In this document: piece after piece, positions 27,278 through 35,743 of the stretch
How the letters are laid out: every line of letters starts with the position of its first letter
Position numbering within the stretch: the first letter of the stretch is position 1
NCBI RefSeq assembly: GCF_946482605.1
Contig: NZ_CAMLSE010000047.1
Location: forward strand, 1-49,141
Origin: an uncultured Dyadobacter sp.
GTDB taxonomy: Bacteria > Bacteroidota > Bacteroidia > Cytophagales > Spirosomataceae
Direction of reading: 5' to 3'
Length of the DNA: 49,141 bases
Translations under genes and position numbers: made by a program
The notes under the pieces: generated by a model
Databases searched by the model: none
What the model was told of the DNA's origin: nothing
What the model saw: only the letters and a program-made list of their open reading frames with translations

Positions 27278-28699
27278 ATGCTTATGATTAAGAAAGTAGT
27301 TTTCGCTGCATTGCTGATTGCAGCCGGGCCATGGAACGCGCACGCCCAAAAGAAGAAGCCACAGCCACCCAATATCGTACTCATCGTCTCGGACGACCAT
27401 AGCGCGCCCTTTCTGGGCAGTTACGGCTATCCGCAGATCAGGACCCCGAACATCGACAGGCTGGCGCAGGAAGGTATCCGCTTCAACCGGGCTTACACCA
27501 CCGCACCCCAATGCGTGCTGTCGCGGGCGGCGATCATGACGGGCCGCAATACGCTCGATATACAAATGACGCGCTTTTCGGCTCCGCTCGACGCTTCGGT
27601 GACGGCCTACCCCGAACTGCTGCGCAAGGGAGGTTACCATACCGGCATTCTGGGCCGTAACTTCCACCTCGACGGCAACCGCCGCGTTCCGGAAACGGTG
27701 ACGGTCTTGGAAAAATACGGGCTGGAAACTTTTAAAAACCGGGTCGATTACCTGAACGCCACCGGCAACCGGGACAGTATTTTTCAGCAATACACCGAAT
27801 TTCTCGACAGAGCCCCGAAACACAAGCCGTTTTTTGTACAGGTAGGGTACAGTGACCCGCACCGCATCTTCAACGCAAAAAGCTTCGAACCGGATCCCCA
27901 GACGCTTTCGCTGCCCGCTCACTGGCCCGATACCAAGGGTGTTCGCGCAGATTTTGCTGCGTATCTGGGCGAAATCCAGCGGCTGGACAGTGATGTGGGC
28001 CGGGTGCTGGACGACCTGAAAAAGCGGGGCCTGGATGAAAATACGCTGGTCGTCTTCATAGGCGACAATGGCGGTGCATTGCTACGGGGCAAGGGCACAT
28101 TGTACAACCTGGGTATTCACGTCCCACTGATCATGCGCCATCCTGCGCTGATCAAACCCGGGCAGGTGAGCGAGGCACTGGTCTCGGGTATCGATATTGC
28201 CCCCACCTTCCTGACGATCGCAGGCATCGCGGTGCCCAAAGACATTACCGGTGCCAGCCTGACGCCCGCATTCGGTAACCCGCAGCATACAGGGCACGAT
28301 TACATCTTTGCCATTCGGGGCGCGCATGGGCAGGGGTTACCTACCAATTCGTCGAATTTCGACCTGGGAAGAACCATTTTTAACAAAAAATACAAGCTGA
28401 TCTACAATGCGATCTGGCAAATCCCTTACCATCCCGTCGACTTCGCCGCCCAGCCTTTCTGGCTGGAACTGAAACAGCAGCACGCGGAAGGCAAGCTCGC
28501 CGAAAAGTACGACCAATTGCTTTTCGCAGACCGCCGGCAAATGTTCGAGCTTTATGACGTGGAAAAAGACCCGGACGAAACCAACAACCTCACCGGTACC
28601 GAGGCCGTCCGCGAAGTGGAGCACGACCTGAAAGCCCGCTTGCAGGAATGGATGATCCTGAACCGCGATTATTTGCCGCTGCCGATTGAGCCGAGGTAG
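27278..28699 (+). CDS. Sulfatase-family protein with altered maturation motif CVLSR
   Basis: This 473-aa protein has a signal peptide (about residues 1-23, ending WNAHA), the S1-sulfatase start NIVLIVSDDHSAPFLGSYG, and FIGDNGG with the Asp-Asn metal pair. It ends in LYDVEKDPDETNNLTG. The maturation motif reads CVLSR at residues 79-83, where C-x-P/A-x-R is expected, so Leu81 stands in for the conserved Pro/Ala. The usual GKWH segment is GRNFHLDG at 126-133, which I believe occurs in a known subgroup. Conversion of Cys79 to formylglycine may still occur, be inefficient, or be lost. The rest of the frame is intact, so it is not obviously a pseudogene. The start at 27284 is equally possible. Confidence 0.88.
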   Translation: MLMIKKVVFAALLIAAGPWNAHAQKKKPQPPNIVLIVSDDHSAPFLGSYGYPQIRTPNIDRLAQEGIRFNRAYTTAPQCVLSRAAIMTGRNTLDIQMTRFSAPLDASVTAYPELLRKGGYHTGILGRNFHLDGNRRVPETVTVLEKYGLETFKNRVDYLNATGNRDSIFQQYTEFLDRAPKHKPFFVQVGYSDPHRIFNAKSFEPDPQTLSLPAHWPDTKGVRADFAAYLGEIQRLDSDVGRVLDDLKKRGLDENTLVVFIGDNGGALLRGKGTLYNLGIHVPLIMRHPALIKPGQVSEALVSGIDIAPTFLTIAGIAVPKDITGASLTPAFGNPQHTGHDYIFAIRGAHGQGLPTNSSNFDLGRTIFNKKYKLIYNAIWQIPYHPVDFAAQPFWLELKQQHAEGKLAEKYDQLLFADRRQMFELYDVEKDPDETNNLTGTEAVREVEHDLKARLQEWMILNRDYLPLPIEPR

Positions 28700-28856
28700 C
28701 TTTCGGCTGTCGGCTATCGGCTTTTTGGCCGTTGGCAACCAGCTACCATTCTCGTCATTAAGTAACCAGAATCATAAACAGGGCCGACCGTAGGTTTGGT
28801 CCAAAAAGTTAATCATTAAAACAAGGCCGACGGCCGACAGCCGAAAGCCGATAGCC
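28698..28856. repeat. Palindromic repeat pair, copy B
   Basis: The left arm (28698-28730, beginning AGCTTTCGGCTGTCGGC) overlaps the stop codon of the preceding sulfatase gene. The right arm (28823-28856) contains GGCCGACGGCCGACAGCC and ends 8 nt before the next ATG at 28865. The arms are near-perfect reverse complements of each other. The right arm repeats that of copy A with one mismatch in 33 bases. A possible -7 element TAGGTTTG lies between the arms (28791-28798) without a clear -33 partner. Confidence 0.75.
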
Positions 28857-28864
28857 ATCTCACA

Positions 28865-30322
28865 ATGCACCTCCTATTCACAACCTTGCTGCTCTTCACC
28901 GCCATGCAGGTGCTTGCGCAGCAGCCCGGGACGCGGACGCGCCCTAACATTGTTCTGATCTATACCGATGACCAGCGGTATGATGCCCTCAGCGTCGTGC
29001 AGCAGGAGCAGGGCGGCAAGGCCCGGTTTCCATGGTTTCATACACCTCACCTCGACCGGCTGGCTCACGAGGGTGTACGTTTCCGGAATGCATTTGTGAT
29101 CAACTCGCTCTGCTCGCCAAGCCGCTCCACCATGCTCAACGGAAGATACAACCATGTGAACGGGATCGCCAACAACCACACCGGGTTGGCAGACACCACA
29201 GTGACCTATGCGACCGAACTGCGCAAAGCGGGCTATCTGACGGCCTTTTTTGGCAAATGGCATATGGGTAAAGAAAACGGCAAGCGACCGGGTTTTGATT
29301 ATTCGGCCAGTTTTGTCGGCCAGGGACAGTATTTCGACTGTCCGATCGAGATCAACGGCAAGCCGGAACCAAGCAAGGGTTGGGTGGACGATGTTTCCAC
29401 CACCAATGCGATTGAGTACATCAGGCAACACCGCGATCAGACTTTCCTGGTCACGCTGGCATTTAAATCCGGACATGGGCCGTTCCAGCCGCCAGTGCGT
29501 CACCGGGATACATTTGCAAAGGTGGAATTGACCCGGCCGGGCACCGAAAGCCTGTCGGCACCCTACAAAGGGCAGATCGATACCGGCAAGCGCCCTGGCG
29601 CCAACACCGGCACAAGTGCGTCGTGGACTGAAAATAACGACCAGAAGATCCGCAATTACTTTGGCGCGTTGAAAGGCGTCGACGACAATATCGGCAGAAT
29701 CCTGCACACGCTCGATTCGCTGCGGCTCGACCAGAACACCGTCGTGATCTTTTCGAGCGACAATGGTTTCTTTTTCGGAGAACACGGCCTGGGCGACAAG
29801 CGGGCAGCGTACGAGGAGTCGATCCGCATTCCGTTGCTGGTGCGGTACCCCGCCCGTTTTCCAAAAGGTAAGAAGATCGATCAGATGGTATTGAACCTCG
29901 ACAATGCGCCTGCATTGCTGGACCTGGCCGGCATTCCGGCACCGGCATCGTTCCAGGGTAAAAGCTGGGTGCCGCTCATCGAAGACAAGGTCAAAAACTG
30001 GCGGACGTCGTTCTTGTACGAGTATTTTTATGAAAATGGGTTCAACACCCCGACGATCAAGGCGATACGCACCGAAACGGGTAAGCTGATCCAATACCCG
30101 GGTGAGGAAGGCTGGTCGGAGCTCTATGACCTCTCGGGAGACCCGGGCGAGACCACCAATCTGTACCAGTCACCCCAAGGCGAAAAGCTGAAAAAGCAGC
30201 TTCTGGGCGAGCTGGGCAAACAGGAAAAGGCCACAGGCTATGCCGAGCCCGCTTATGCAGATCCACGCCCATTGGACGAAAAAGGACAATACAAACGGCC
30301 CGCCAAAGAGGTGATCCCGTAA
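28865..30322 (+). CDS. Formylglycine sulfatase, N-acetylglucosamine-6-sulfatase-like
   Basis: This 485-aa secreted S1-family sulfatase has signal peptide MHLLFTTLLLFTAMQVLAQ. IYTDDQRYDALSVV carries the first metal site, CSPSRS has the predicted formylglycine at Cys83, and GKWHMGKENGKRPGFDY follows. The second metal site FSSDNGFFFGEHGLGDKR is followed by AAYEESIRIPLLVRYP. The D-N-G-FF-GEHG-DKR pattern is typical of glycan exo-sulfatases of the N-acetylglucosamine-6-sulfatase type, but the assignment is tentative. It is separated from the previous sulfatase by the palindromic repeat and is the last of the six sulfatases. Confidence 0.91.
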   Translation: MHLLFTTLLLFTAMQVLAQQPGTRTRPNIVLIYTDDQRYDALSVVQQEQGGKARFPWFHTPHLDRLAHEGVRFRNAFVINSLCSPSRSTMLNGRYNHVNGIANNHTGLADTTVTYATELRKAGYLTAFFGKWHMGKENGKRPGFDYSASFVGQGQYFDCPIEINGKPEPSKGWVDDVSTTNAIEYIRQHRDQTFLVTLAFKSGHGPFQPPVRHRDTFAKVELTRPGTESLSAPYKGQIDTGKRPGANTGTSASWTENNDQKIRNYFGALKGVDDNIGRILHTLDSLRLDQNTVVIFSSDNGFFFGEHGLGDKRAAYEESIRIPLLVRYPARFPKGKKIDQMVLNLDNAPALLDLAGIPAPASFQGKSWVPLIEDKVKNWRTSFLYEYFYENGFNTPTIKAIRTETGKLIQYPGEEGWSELYDLSGDPGETTNLYQSPQGEKLKKQLLGELGKQEKATGYAEPAYADPRPLDEKGQYKRPAKEVIP

Positions 30323-30420
30323 ACGCTCACCGTTTAGCCTCCGGGGCGGCAGTGCTGCTTTTGGCCTGGTAACCAGCCCATTGTTTGTTATATCTAAAAA
30401 ATGCAATTCGATATTCTTTT

Positions 30421-31659
30421 ATGTTTCGCCGTCAATTTCTCAAAAACGCTGTCCTTTTCCCTGCATTCGCGCTCGACCCCGCGCTGGCGGACGCAAAGCT
30501 GCTGGTAACCGACCTTCGCATTCATGAGGTAAAGGTAAACCAGCGGGGCAACTGGCATTTTGTGGAGCTACTCACCAACAAAGGCCTTACCGGCCTGGGT
30601 GAGGCATCCCACGGCTTTTCGGCGGCCGTCAAGGATGGCGGAAAGCAATTGCGTACCGAGCTGGCCACCTTGTTTCAACTGGTTAAAGGCGAATCCCCGT
30701 TTGCGGTGGAGCAGTACCGCCAGCGGGGATTTCAGGATGCATTCGGGCGGGGCAAAATTGCCATTACCGCTTTTAGCGCCATCGAGCATGCGCTATGGGA
30801 TCTGAAAGGCAAAGCGCTGGGTGTGCCTGTGTACGAGTTGCTGGGCGGCAAGTTGCGCAATGAGCTGAAAGTGTATGCCAATATCAACCGCGCCACCAAC
30901 GAGCGCGACGCCAACGGCCGCCGCCTGATCCCTGCATTCCAGGCCAATGCAGAGCGTGCGCTGAAAAGCGGTTTCAAGGCGGTCAAGCTGGCTCCGTTCG
31001 ACGACATGAAGCCGTTGAAGACCTCAGACCAAAGGCGTATTGCGGAAGACATCGACTATGCCGTGACCTGCATTGAGGCCGTCAGGAGCACCATCGGCCC
31101 GGAAACCGACCTGCTGATCGACGTCCACAGCCACCTGAACAAAGACCTGGCCATTTCCACCGCAAAACGCCTCGAAAAGGCAAACCTGTACTGGTTCGAA
31201 GAGCCTATTGATCCGCAGCAATTCCCGGCGGAAACCCGGGAGATCACGGAGGCGATTCAACAGACTTCGGCCGGAGGGGAATCTATTTTTGGCAGGCAGG
31301 GTTTCGCAGGGCTCATTGCAAACCGCGCATTGGACGTGATCATGCCGGATGTAAAGCACTGCGGAGGCATCCAGGAACTCCGCTTTATCGCGGCACAGGC
31401 AGAAACGGCGGGCAACATGGCCATAGCGCCGCATAATCCCAGCGGCCCGGTTTCCACGGCCGCGAGCGTACAGGTATGTGCGTCCATCCCCAACTTTTCG
31501 ATCCTGGAATATGCTTATGGAGAAGTACCCTGGCGCGCGGAGCTGCTTAGCCCGGCCGAGCATTTTGAGAACGGGCATATCCGGATACCAGACCAGCCCG
31601 GGTTGGGGCACAAACTGAACGAAAGCGTGCTGAAGGCCCATCGCCTGGCACCCCTTTAA
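30421..31659 (+). CDS. Enolase-superfamily (mandelate racemase/muconate lactonizing type) enzyme with Tat signal
   Basis: This 412-aa protein is read from ATG 30421; the frame opens 12 codons earlier only with a TTG. The N-terminus MFRRQFLKNAVLFPAFA fits a Tat signal (RRxFLK plus a hydrophobic stretch), suggesting export of a folded enzyme. Enolase-superfamily ligands are visible: Asp in LLIDVHSHL, Glu in WFEEPI, Glu in AGGES. Possible catalytic bases are the Lys in GFKAVKLAPFD and the His in IAPHNPSGPVS. Family members abstract a proton next to a carboxylate and often dehydrate sugar acids. Behind six sulfatases it may process an acidic sugar released from the sulfated ligand. The exact reaction is unknown. 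Confidence 0.87.
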   Translation: MFRRQFLKNAVLFPAFALDPALADAKLLVTDLRIHEVKVNQRGNWHFVELLTNKGLTGLGEASHGFSAAVKDGGKQLRTELATLFQLVKGESPFAVEQYRQRGFQDAFGRGKIAITAFSAIEHALWDLKGKALGVPVYELLGGKLRNELKVYANINRATNERDANGRRLIPAFQANAERALKSGFKAVKLAPFDDMKPLKTSDQRRIAEDIDYAVTCIEAVRSTIGPETDLLIDVHSHLNKDLAISTAKRLEKANLYWFEEPIDPQQFPAETREITEAIQQTSAGGESIFGRQGFAGLIANRALDVIMPDVKHCGGIQELRFIAAQAETAGNMAIAPHNPSGPVSTAASVQVCASIPNFSILEYAYGEVPWRAELLSPAEHFENGHIRIPDQPGLGHKLNESVLKAHRLAPL

Positions 31660-31873
31660 GAGCCCATTGGAGGTAGTCATTTGTGTCGGCCACGTGGCAG
31701 GTCAGCCGGGCCGTATTTGCCGGTATGACGCTTGTGAAGGTGCCGGTTGGTGTCCACAGGGCACTATCCGGTTATTTTCATGATATAGTGTAAAAAAATG
31801 CTTGAATATTAGCTTTTTACCGGATTGATAGATACATTTATATTAACCTAAATTTATCGCTGAATCTGTCAAG

Positions 31874-31887
31874 AGAAGGAGTTAATT
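31874..31887 (+). promoter_or_regulatory. Unusually strong Shine-Dalgarno for the CBS gene
   Basis: AGAAGGAG (31874-31881) lies 6 nt before the ATG at 31888. This is a near-perfect Shine-Dalgarno. Most other genes of this window have none, as is usual in Bacteroidota, so it stands out and fixes this start. Confidence 0.6.
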
Positions 31888-32319
31888 ATGGGAAAAGTCA
31901 GAAATATTCTCGAAACAAAGAAAACAGGACCAGTGTCCATTCGGCCGGACAACACTGTTTTCGAAGCTCTGGAACTGATGGCTGAAAAAAACATCGGCGC
32001 ACTCCTGGTTATGGAAGCACAGGAAGTCGTCGGAATCTTCACAGAAAGGGATTACGCACGAAAAGTTATCCTGAGAGGTAAGGCCTCTAGAGATTTAATG
32101 GTGGGGGAAATCATGACAAGCAACCCCCTTACGGTATCTTCGGATACATCTATTGAAGATTGCATGGCTTGCATGACTGACAAATTTATCAGGCACCTTC
32201 CGGTTATAGACGATGAAAAGCTGACAGGCATCATTTCCATTGGTGACGTCGTGAAATACATCATCGAAGATCAGGAATACATCATAGGCAACCTGAAACA
32301 TTACATCACCGGCATCTAG
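31888..32319 (+). CDS. Two-CBS-domain protein
   Basis: This 143-aa cytoplasmic protein consists almost entirely of a CBS pair (Bateman module): repeat one at about residues 8-65 (VSIRPDNTVFEALELMAEKN, GALLVMEAQEVVGIFTERDY) and repeat two at about 73-130 (IMTSNPLTVSSDTSIEDCMA, LPVIDDEKLTGIISIGDVVK). Such stand-alone pairs bind adenine nucleotides and sense energy state, but the partner is unknown. It lies 93 bp before nuoA on the same strand, so a link to respiration is possible, though no shared promoter was seen. Its base composition is visibly more AT-rich than the flanking genes, and it has a strong Shine-Dalgarno, so it may have a different origin. Confidence 0.9.
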   Translation: MGKVRNILETKKTGPVSIRPDNTVFEALELMAEKNIGALLVMEAQEVVGIFTERDYARKVILRGKASRDLMVGEIMTSNPLTVSSDTSIEDCMACMTDKFIRHLPVIDDEKLTGIISIGDVVKYIIEDQEYIIGNLKHYITGI

Positions 32320-32412
32320 GCAGCTTCCCGTTCCCAACATCTTACCATTTGACCACGCAGATCTGAGAAAATACAGTTTTTTGCTGTTCCCGTTTTCTAA
32401 TCAGGATTGCTT

Positions 32413-32847
32413 ATGGATCGTTTAAATGCGTCTGGCACGCCAGGATGGCCTTTTTGGCTGTATACTTTACTGGTTTTTGCATTATTGACTCTGATTATTT
32501 CGCTTTCTTATTTTTTGGGGCAACGTCACCGCACAACGGCGTCCGAGCAACCGTATGAATCGGGGATTCTCGAAACGGGTTCGGCAAGGCTGCGGTTTTC
32601 GGCTCAGTTCTATCTGATCGCGATGATGTTTGTCATTTTCGACATCGAGGTTGTATTTATCGTGCTGTGGGCCCTGGCATTCCGCGAACTCGGATGGCCC
32701 GGGTACCTCGGCATTTGTGTTTTTATAGGGCTGCTGTTTGCCGTGCTGATCTACGAATGGAGCATCGGCGCGCTCAACTTCGGCCCCGACGGCAAGAAGA
32801 TCCTCAAAGCATACCGTAAACTGGCTGAAAGGCAAACCGTACCATGA
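32413..32847 (+). CDS. nuoA: NADH-quinone oxidoreductase subunit A
   Basis: This 144-aa membrane subunit of respiratory complex I is read from ATG 32413; a TTG two codons earlier is open. It has the usual three transmembrane helices ([60 protein letters not shown]). The conserved loop [10 protein letters not shown] lies between helices one and two, with the acidic FDIEVVF in helix two. It links the quinone chamber to the membrane arm. It is the first gene of a thirteen-gene nuo operon and overlaps nuoB by ATGA. Confidence 0.94.
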   Translation: MDRLNASGTPGWPFWLYTLLVFALLTLIISLSYFLGQRHRTTASEQPYESGILETGSARLRFSAQFYLIAMMFVIFDIEVVFIVLWALAFRELGWPGYLGICVFIGLLFAVLIYEWSIGALNFGPDGKKILKAYRKLAERQTVP

Positions 32848-33482
32848 ACTGGTGGCTCAGTAAACCGTCCGACCCCACCGCGGCTACGCAGGGAACAGGG
32901 TCATTCGAAGAGGCCGTGGGGCAGAGCGTGATGCTTACCACCGTGCAGGACCTGCTTGCATGGGGACGACGGAATTCGATGTGGCCGTTCCATTTCGGCC
33001 TATCGTGCTGTTTTGTGGAAATGGCGACCAGCATCACAAGCAAATATGATGTGGCAAGATTTGGCGCCGAAGTAATCCGCGGAACGCCCCGCGAAGCCGA
33101 TGTGATGGTGATCGCAGGGACTGTTTTCGTGAAGATGGCGCCGATCATCAAAAGGCTTCACGAGCAGATGATGGAGCCCAAATGGGTCATTTCTATGGGC
33201 TCGTGCTCCAATTCGGGAGGGATGTACGATATCTACAGTGTGGTGCAGGGCGTGGATAAATTTCTTCCCGTGGATGTGTATGTACCGGGCTGCCCGCCGC
33301 GGCCGGACGCGTTTATGCAAGGGCTCATGCTCCTGTCCGAGTCGGTAGGGAAAGAGCAGAGGCCGCTGAGCTGGGCCATTGGTCCCCAGGGCGTTATCAG
33401 GCCCGAAAAGCCTGTAATGCGGGTTGAAAAGAGAGAGGAGAGGAAGAAGATCGTTGATTTTCGTACGCCTGACACTGTTTGA
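32844..33482 (+). CDS. nuoB: NADH-quinone oxidoreductase subunit B
   Basis: This 212-aa peripheral-arm subunit holds the terminal [4Fe-4S] cluster N2 that reduces quinone. The ligands are visible: the tandem cysteines in [12 protein letters not shown], the Cys in [11 protein letters not shown], and the Cys in [11 protein letters not shown]. The conserved stretch [20 protein letters not shown] is present. A charged C-terminal tail ([20 protein letters not shown]) extends past the conserved core. It overlaps nuoA by 4 bp and ends one base before the nuoCD start codon. Confidence 0.96.
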   Translation: MNWWLSKPSDPTAATQGTGSFEEAVGQSVMLTTVQDLLAWGRRNSMWPFHFGLSCCFVEMATSITSKYDVARFGAEVIRGTPREADVMVIAGTVFVKMAPIIKRLHEQMMEPKWVISMGSCSNSGGMYDIYSVVQGVDKFLPVDVYVPGCPPRPDAFMQGLMLLSESVGKEQRPLSWAIGPQGVIRPEKPVMRVEKREERKKIVDFRTPDTV

Positions 33483-33483
33483 C

Positions 33484-35241
33484 ATGGATGAATTCGATTC
33501 CGGTCTCGAAGGGGAGCTGAGGGCCGCATTGGGCGACACAGCTTTCAAAGTACAAGTTACCACAGACGGGGTAACCACACTGCGCGTCGGGAAAGAGCAG
33601 GTAGTAGCTTTGCTGACGCACCTGAAAACGAAGATCGCCCACCCATACGGCATGCTCTTTGACCTCAGCGCGATCGACGAGCGCAGCAGGGCGAAGGCGG
33701 CGCTGAATGGAGCCTTACCTCCGGATTTCACGGTGGTTTACCATTTGCTTTCGTTCGGCCGCAACAGGTTCATCCGAATTAAAGTCGCATTGCACGGAGA
33801 GTACCCGTCCATTCCATCCATTTGTTCCCTTTGGAAAAATGCAAACTGGTATGAACGGGAGGTCTTCGATATGTTCGGGATCCGCTTTGAGGGGCATCCG
33901 CACCTGCGGCGTATATTGATGCCGTTAACTTGGGAAGGCCACCCTTTAAGAAAAGAACATCCCGCGCGGGCGACGGAAATGGGACCTTTCCGGCTTTGGG
34001 AAGAAAAGCAGGACCGGGAGCAGGAAGCATTGCAGTTTAATCCGGAAGAATGGGGGTTGAAAAGACATAGCGCCGATGCCGATTTTATGTTTCTCAACCT
34101 CGGTCCCCAGCACCCCGGCACCCACGGCGTGCTCCGTATCATTTTGCAGCTCGATGGAGAAGACATCGTCGATGCAGTACCCGATATCGGTTTCCATCAC
34201 CGTGGGGCTGAAAAAATGGGTGAGAGGCAGTCCTGGCACACCTACATACCCTATACCGACCGGGTGGATTACCTGGGTGGCGTGATGAACAACCTGGCCT
34301 ATCTGCTGGCAGTGGAAAAGCTGGCGGGCATCCGGGTACCTCCACGCGTCGAAGTGATACGAGTAATGTTATGCGAGCTGTTCCGCATTGCCAGCCATTT
34401 GGTATGGTACGGCACATTTGCCCAGGATCTGGGACAGCTCTCGCCGGTATTCTACATGTTTACCGACCGGGAAAAGATATTCGATATCATTGAAGCCATT
34501 TGCGGGGCAAGGATGCACCCCAACTGGTTCCGGATCGGCGGCGTGGCCCAGGATTTGCCTGCCGGCTGGGATAAACTGGTACGTGATTTTGTAAATTATT
34601 TTCCAAAGCGACTCCGCGAATATGACCAGATGGTGCTGCGCAACAGCATTTTCCAGGCGAGGACGGTTGGCATCGGGATTTATACACTGGAAGAAGCCAT
34701 TGAATGGGGCGTAACCGGCCCGGGGCTGAGGGCATGCGGATTTGAGTGGGATTTCAGGAAAAAGCAGCCTTATTCAGGTTATGAAAATTTTGACTTCGAA
34801 ATCCCGACTATGCAAAACGGCGACTGTTTCGATCGCGCTCTGGTGCGCGTGGAAGAAATGCGCCAGAGCCTGCGTATTATCGAACAATGCCTGAACAATA
34901 TGCCGGAGGGACCCTATAAATCGGATCACCCGCTGACGACGCCGCCCATTAAGAAAAATACAATGCAGGACATCGAGACGCTCATTACCCATTTCCTCAA
35001 TGTAAGCTGGGGCCCTGTGATTCCTGCGGGTGAATCCATGAGCTGCATTGAGGCTACAAAAGGCGCGAACAGTTATTACCTGACCAGCGACGGTAACACG
35101 TCGGCATACCGGGTGAGGATCCGGACCCCATCGTTCCCGCACATGCAAATGCTTCCGTATATCAGTAAGGGTTACACGGTGGCTGACCTGCTGTCCATTC
35201 TCGGTAGCATCGATTATGTTTTGGCTGATATAGACCGATAA
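33484..35241 (+). CDS. nuoCD: NADH-quinone oxidoreductase fused subunits C and D
   Basis: This 585-aa protein is read from ATG 33484, one base after the nuoB stop; the open frame extends further only with a TTG inside nuoB. The NuoC (30-kDa) part covers about residues 1-185, with the signature [20 protein letters not shown] and RRILMP. The NuoD (49-kDa) part follows from about 195 with [34 protein letters not shown] and, at the C-terminus, the quinone-site region ending [13 protein letters not shown]. The linker is short and in frame, so this is a true fusion as in Escherichia coli. The two parts form the quinone-binding foot of the peripheral arm with NuoB. Confidence 0.96.
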   Translation: MDEFDSGLEGELRAALGDTAFKVQVTTDGVTTLRVGKEQVVALLTHLKTKIAHPYGMLFDLSAIDERSRAKAALNGALPPDFTVVYHLLSFGRNRFIRIKVALHGEYPSIPSICSLWKNANWYEREVFDMFGIRFEGHPHLRRILMPLTWEGHPLRKEHPARATEMGPFRLWEEKQDREQEALQFNPEEWGLKRHSADADFMFLNLGPQHPGTHGVLRIILQLDGEDIVDAVPDIGFHHRGAEKMGERQSWHTYIPYTDRVDYLGGVMNNLAYLLAVEKLAGIRVPPRVEVIRVMLCELFRIASHLVWYGTFAQDLGQLSPVFYMFTDREKIFDIIEAICGARMHPNWFRIGGVAQDLPAGWDKLVRDFVNYFPKRLREYDQMVLRNSIFQARTVGIGIYTLEEAIEWGVTGPGLRACGFEWDFRKKQPYSGYENFDFEIPTMQNGDCFDRALVRVEEMRQSLRIIEQCLNNMPEGPYKSDHPLTTPPIKKNTMQDIETLITHFLNVSWGPVIPAGESMSCIEATKGANSYYLTSDGNTSAYRVRIRTPSFPHMQMLPYISKGYTVADLLSILGSIDYVLADIDR

Positions 35242-35259
35242 TCAACAAACTATTTTGCC

Positions 35260-35739
35260 ATGATCGCCCAGGAGACACTTACAACAGAGGAAATGGCGGA
35301 GATCGACCATGAGATCGCGCTGGTGCCTGTGCGCCGGGCGGCGGCCATCGAGGCGCTGAAAATCGTGCAGCAGCACCGGAGCTGGATTTCCGACGACAGC
35401 CTGCATGCGATAGCCGGTTACCTCGGCATGTCGCCGGAAGAACTGGACAGCGTGGCTACGTTTTACAACCTGGTTTTTAGAAAGCCGGTTGGCAGAAATG
35501 TAATCCTCCTGTGTGACAGCATTAGTTGCTACGTAATGGGTTATGAAAAGATATACGGGCAGATCCGCGACCGGCTCGGCATCAGCTTCGGGCAAACGAC
35601 CCCCGACGGGCGGTTTACGCTCCTGCCTAATGCCTGCCTGGGAACCTGCGACCAAGCGCCTGCACTGATGATCAACAACGAGTTGTTCCGCGACGTGACG
35701 GAGAACGACCTGGACGAAATACTGGACAGATACCACTGA
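35260..35739 (+). CDS. nuoE: NADH-quinone oxidoreductase subunit E
   Basis: This 159-aa thioredoxin-like subunit carries the [2Fe-2S] cluster N1a. Its four ligands are seen as CDSISC (C-x4-C) and CLGTC (C-x3-C) in the C-terminal half. The N-terminal helices include DSLHAIAGYLGMSPEELDSV and ATFYNLVFRKPVGRN, typical for the family. With NuoF and NuoG it forms the NADH-oxidising module. It begins 18 bp after nuoCD and ends 4 bp before nuoF. Confidence 0.95.
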   Translation: MIAQETLTTEEMAEIDHEIALVPVRRAAAIEALKIVQQHRSWISDDSLHAIAGYLGMSPEELDSVATFYNLVFRKPVGRNVILLCDSISCYVMGYEKIYGQIRDRLGISFGQTTPDGRFTLLPNACLGTCDQAPALMINNELFRDVTENDLDEILDRYH

Positions 35740-35743
35740 CGAT

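Noticed and set aside
33484..35241. NuoC-NuoD fusion as an assembly or frameshift artefact
   Set aside because: The frame is continuous with a short conserved-looking linker, and the same fusion is natural in Escherichia coli and other bacteria.
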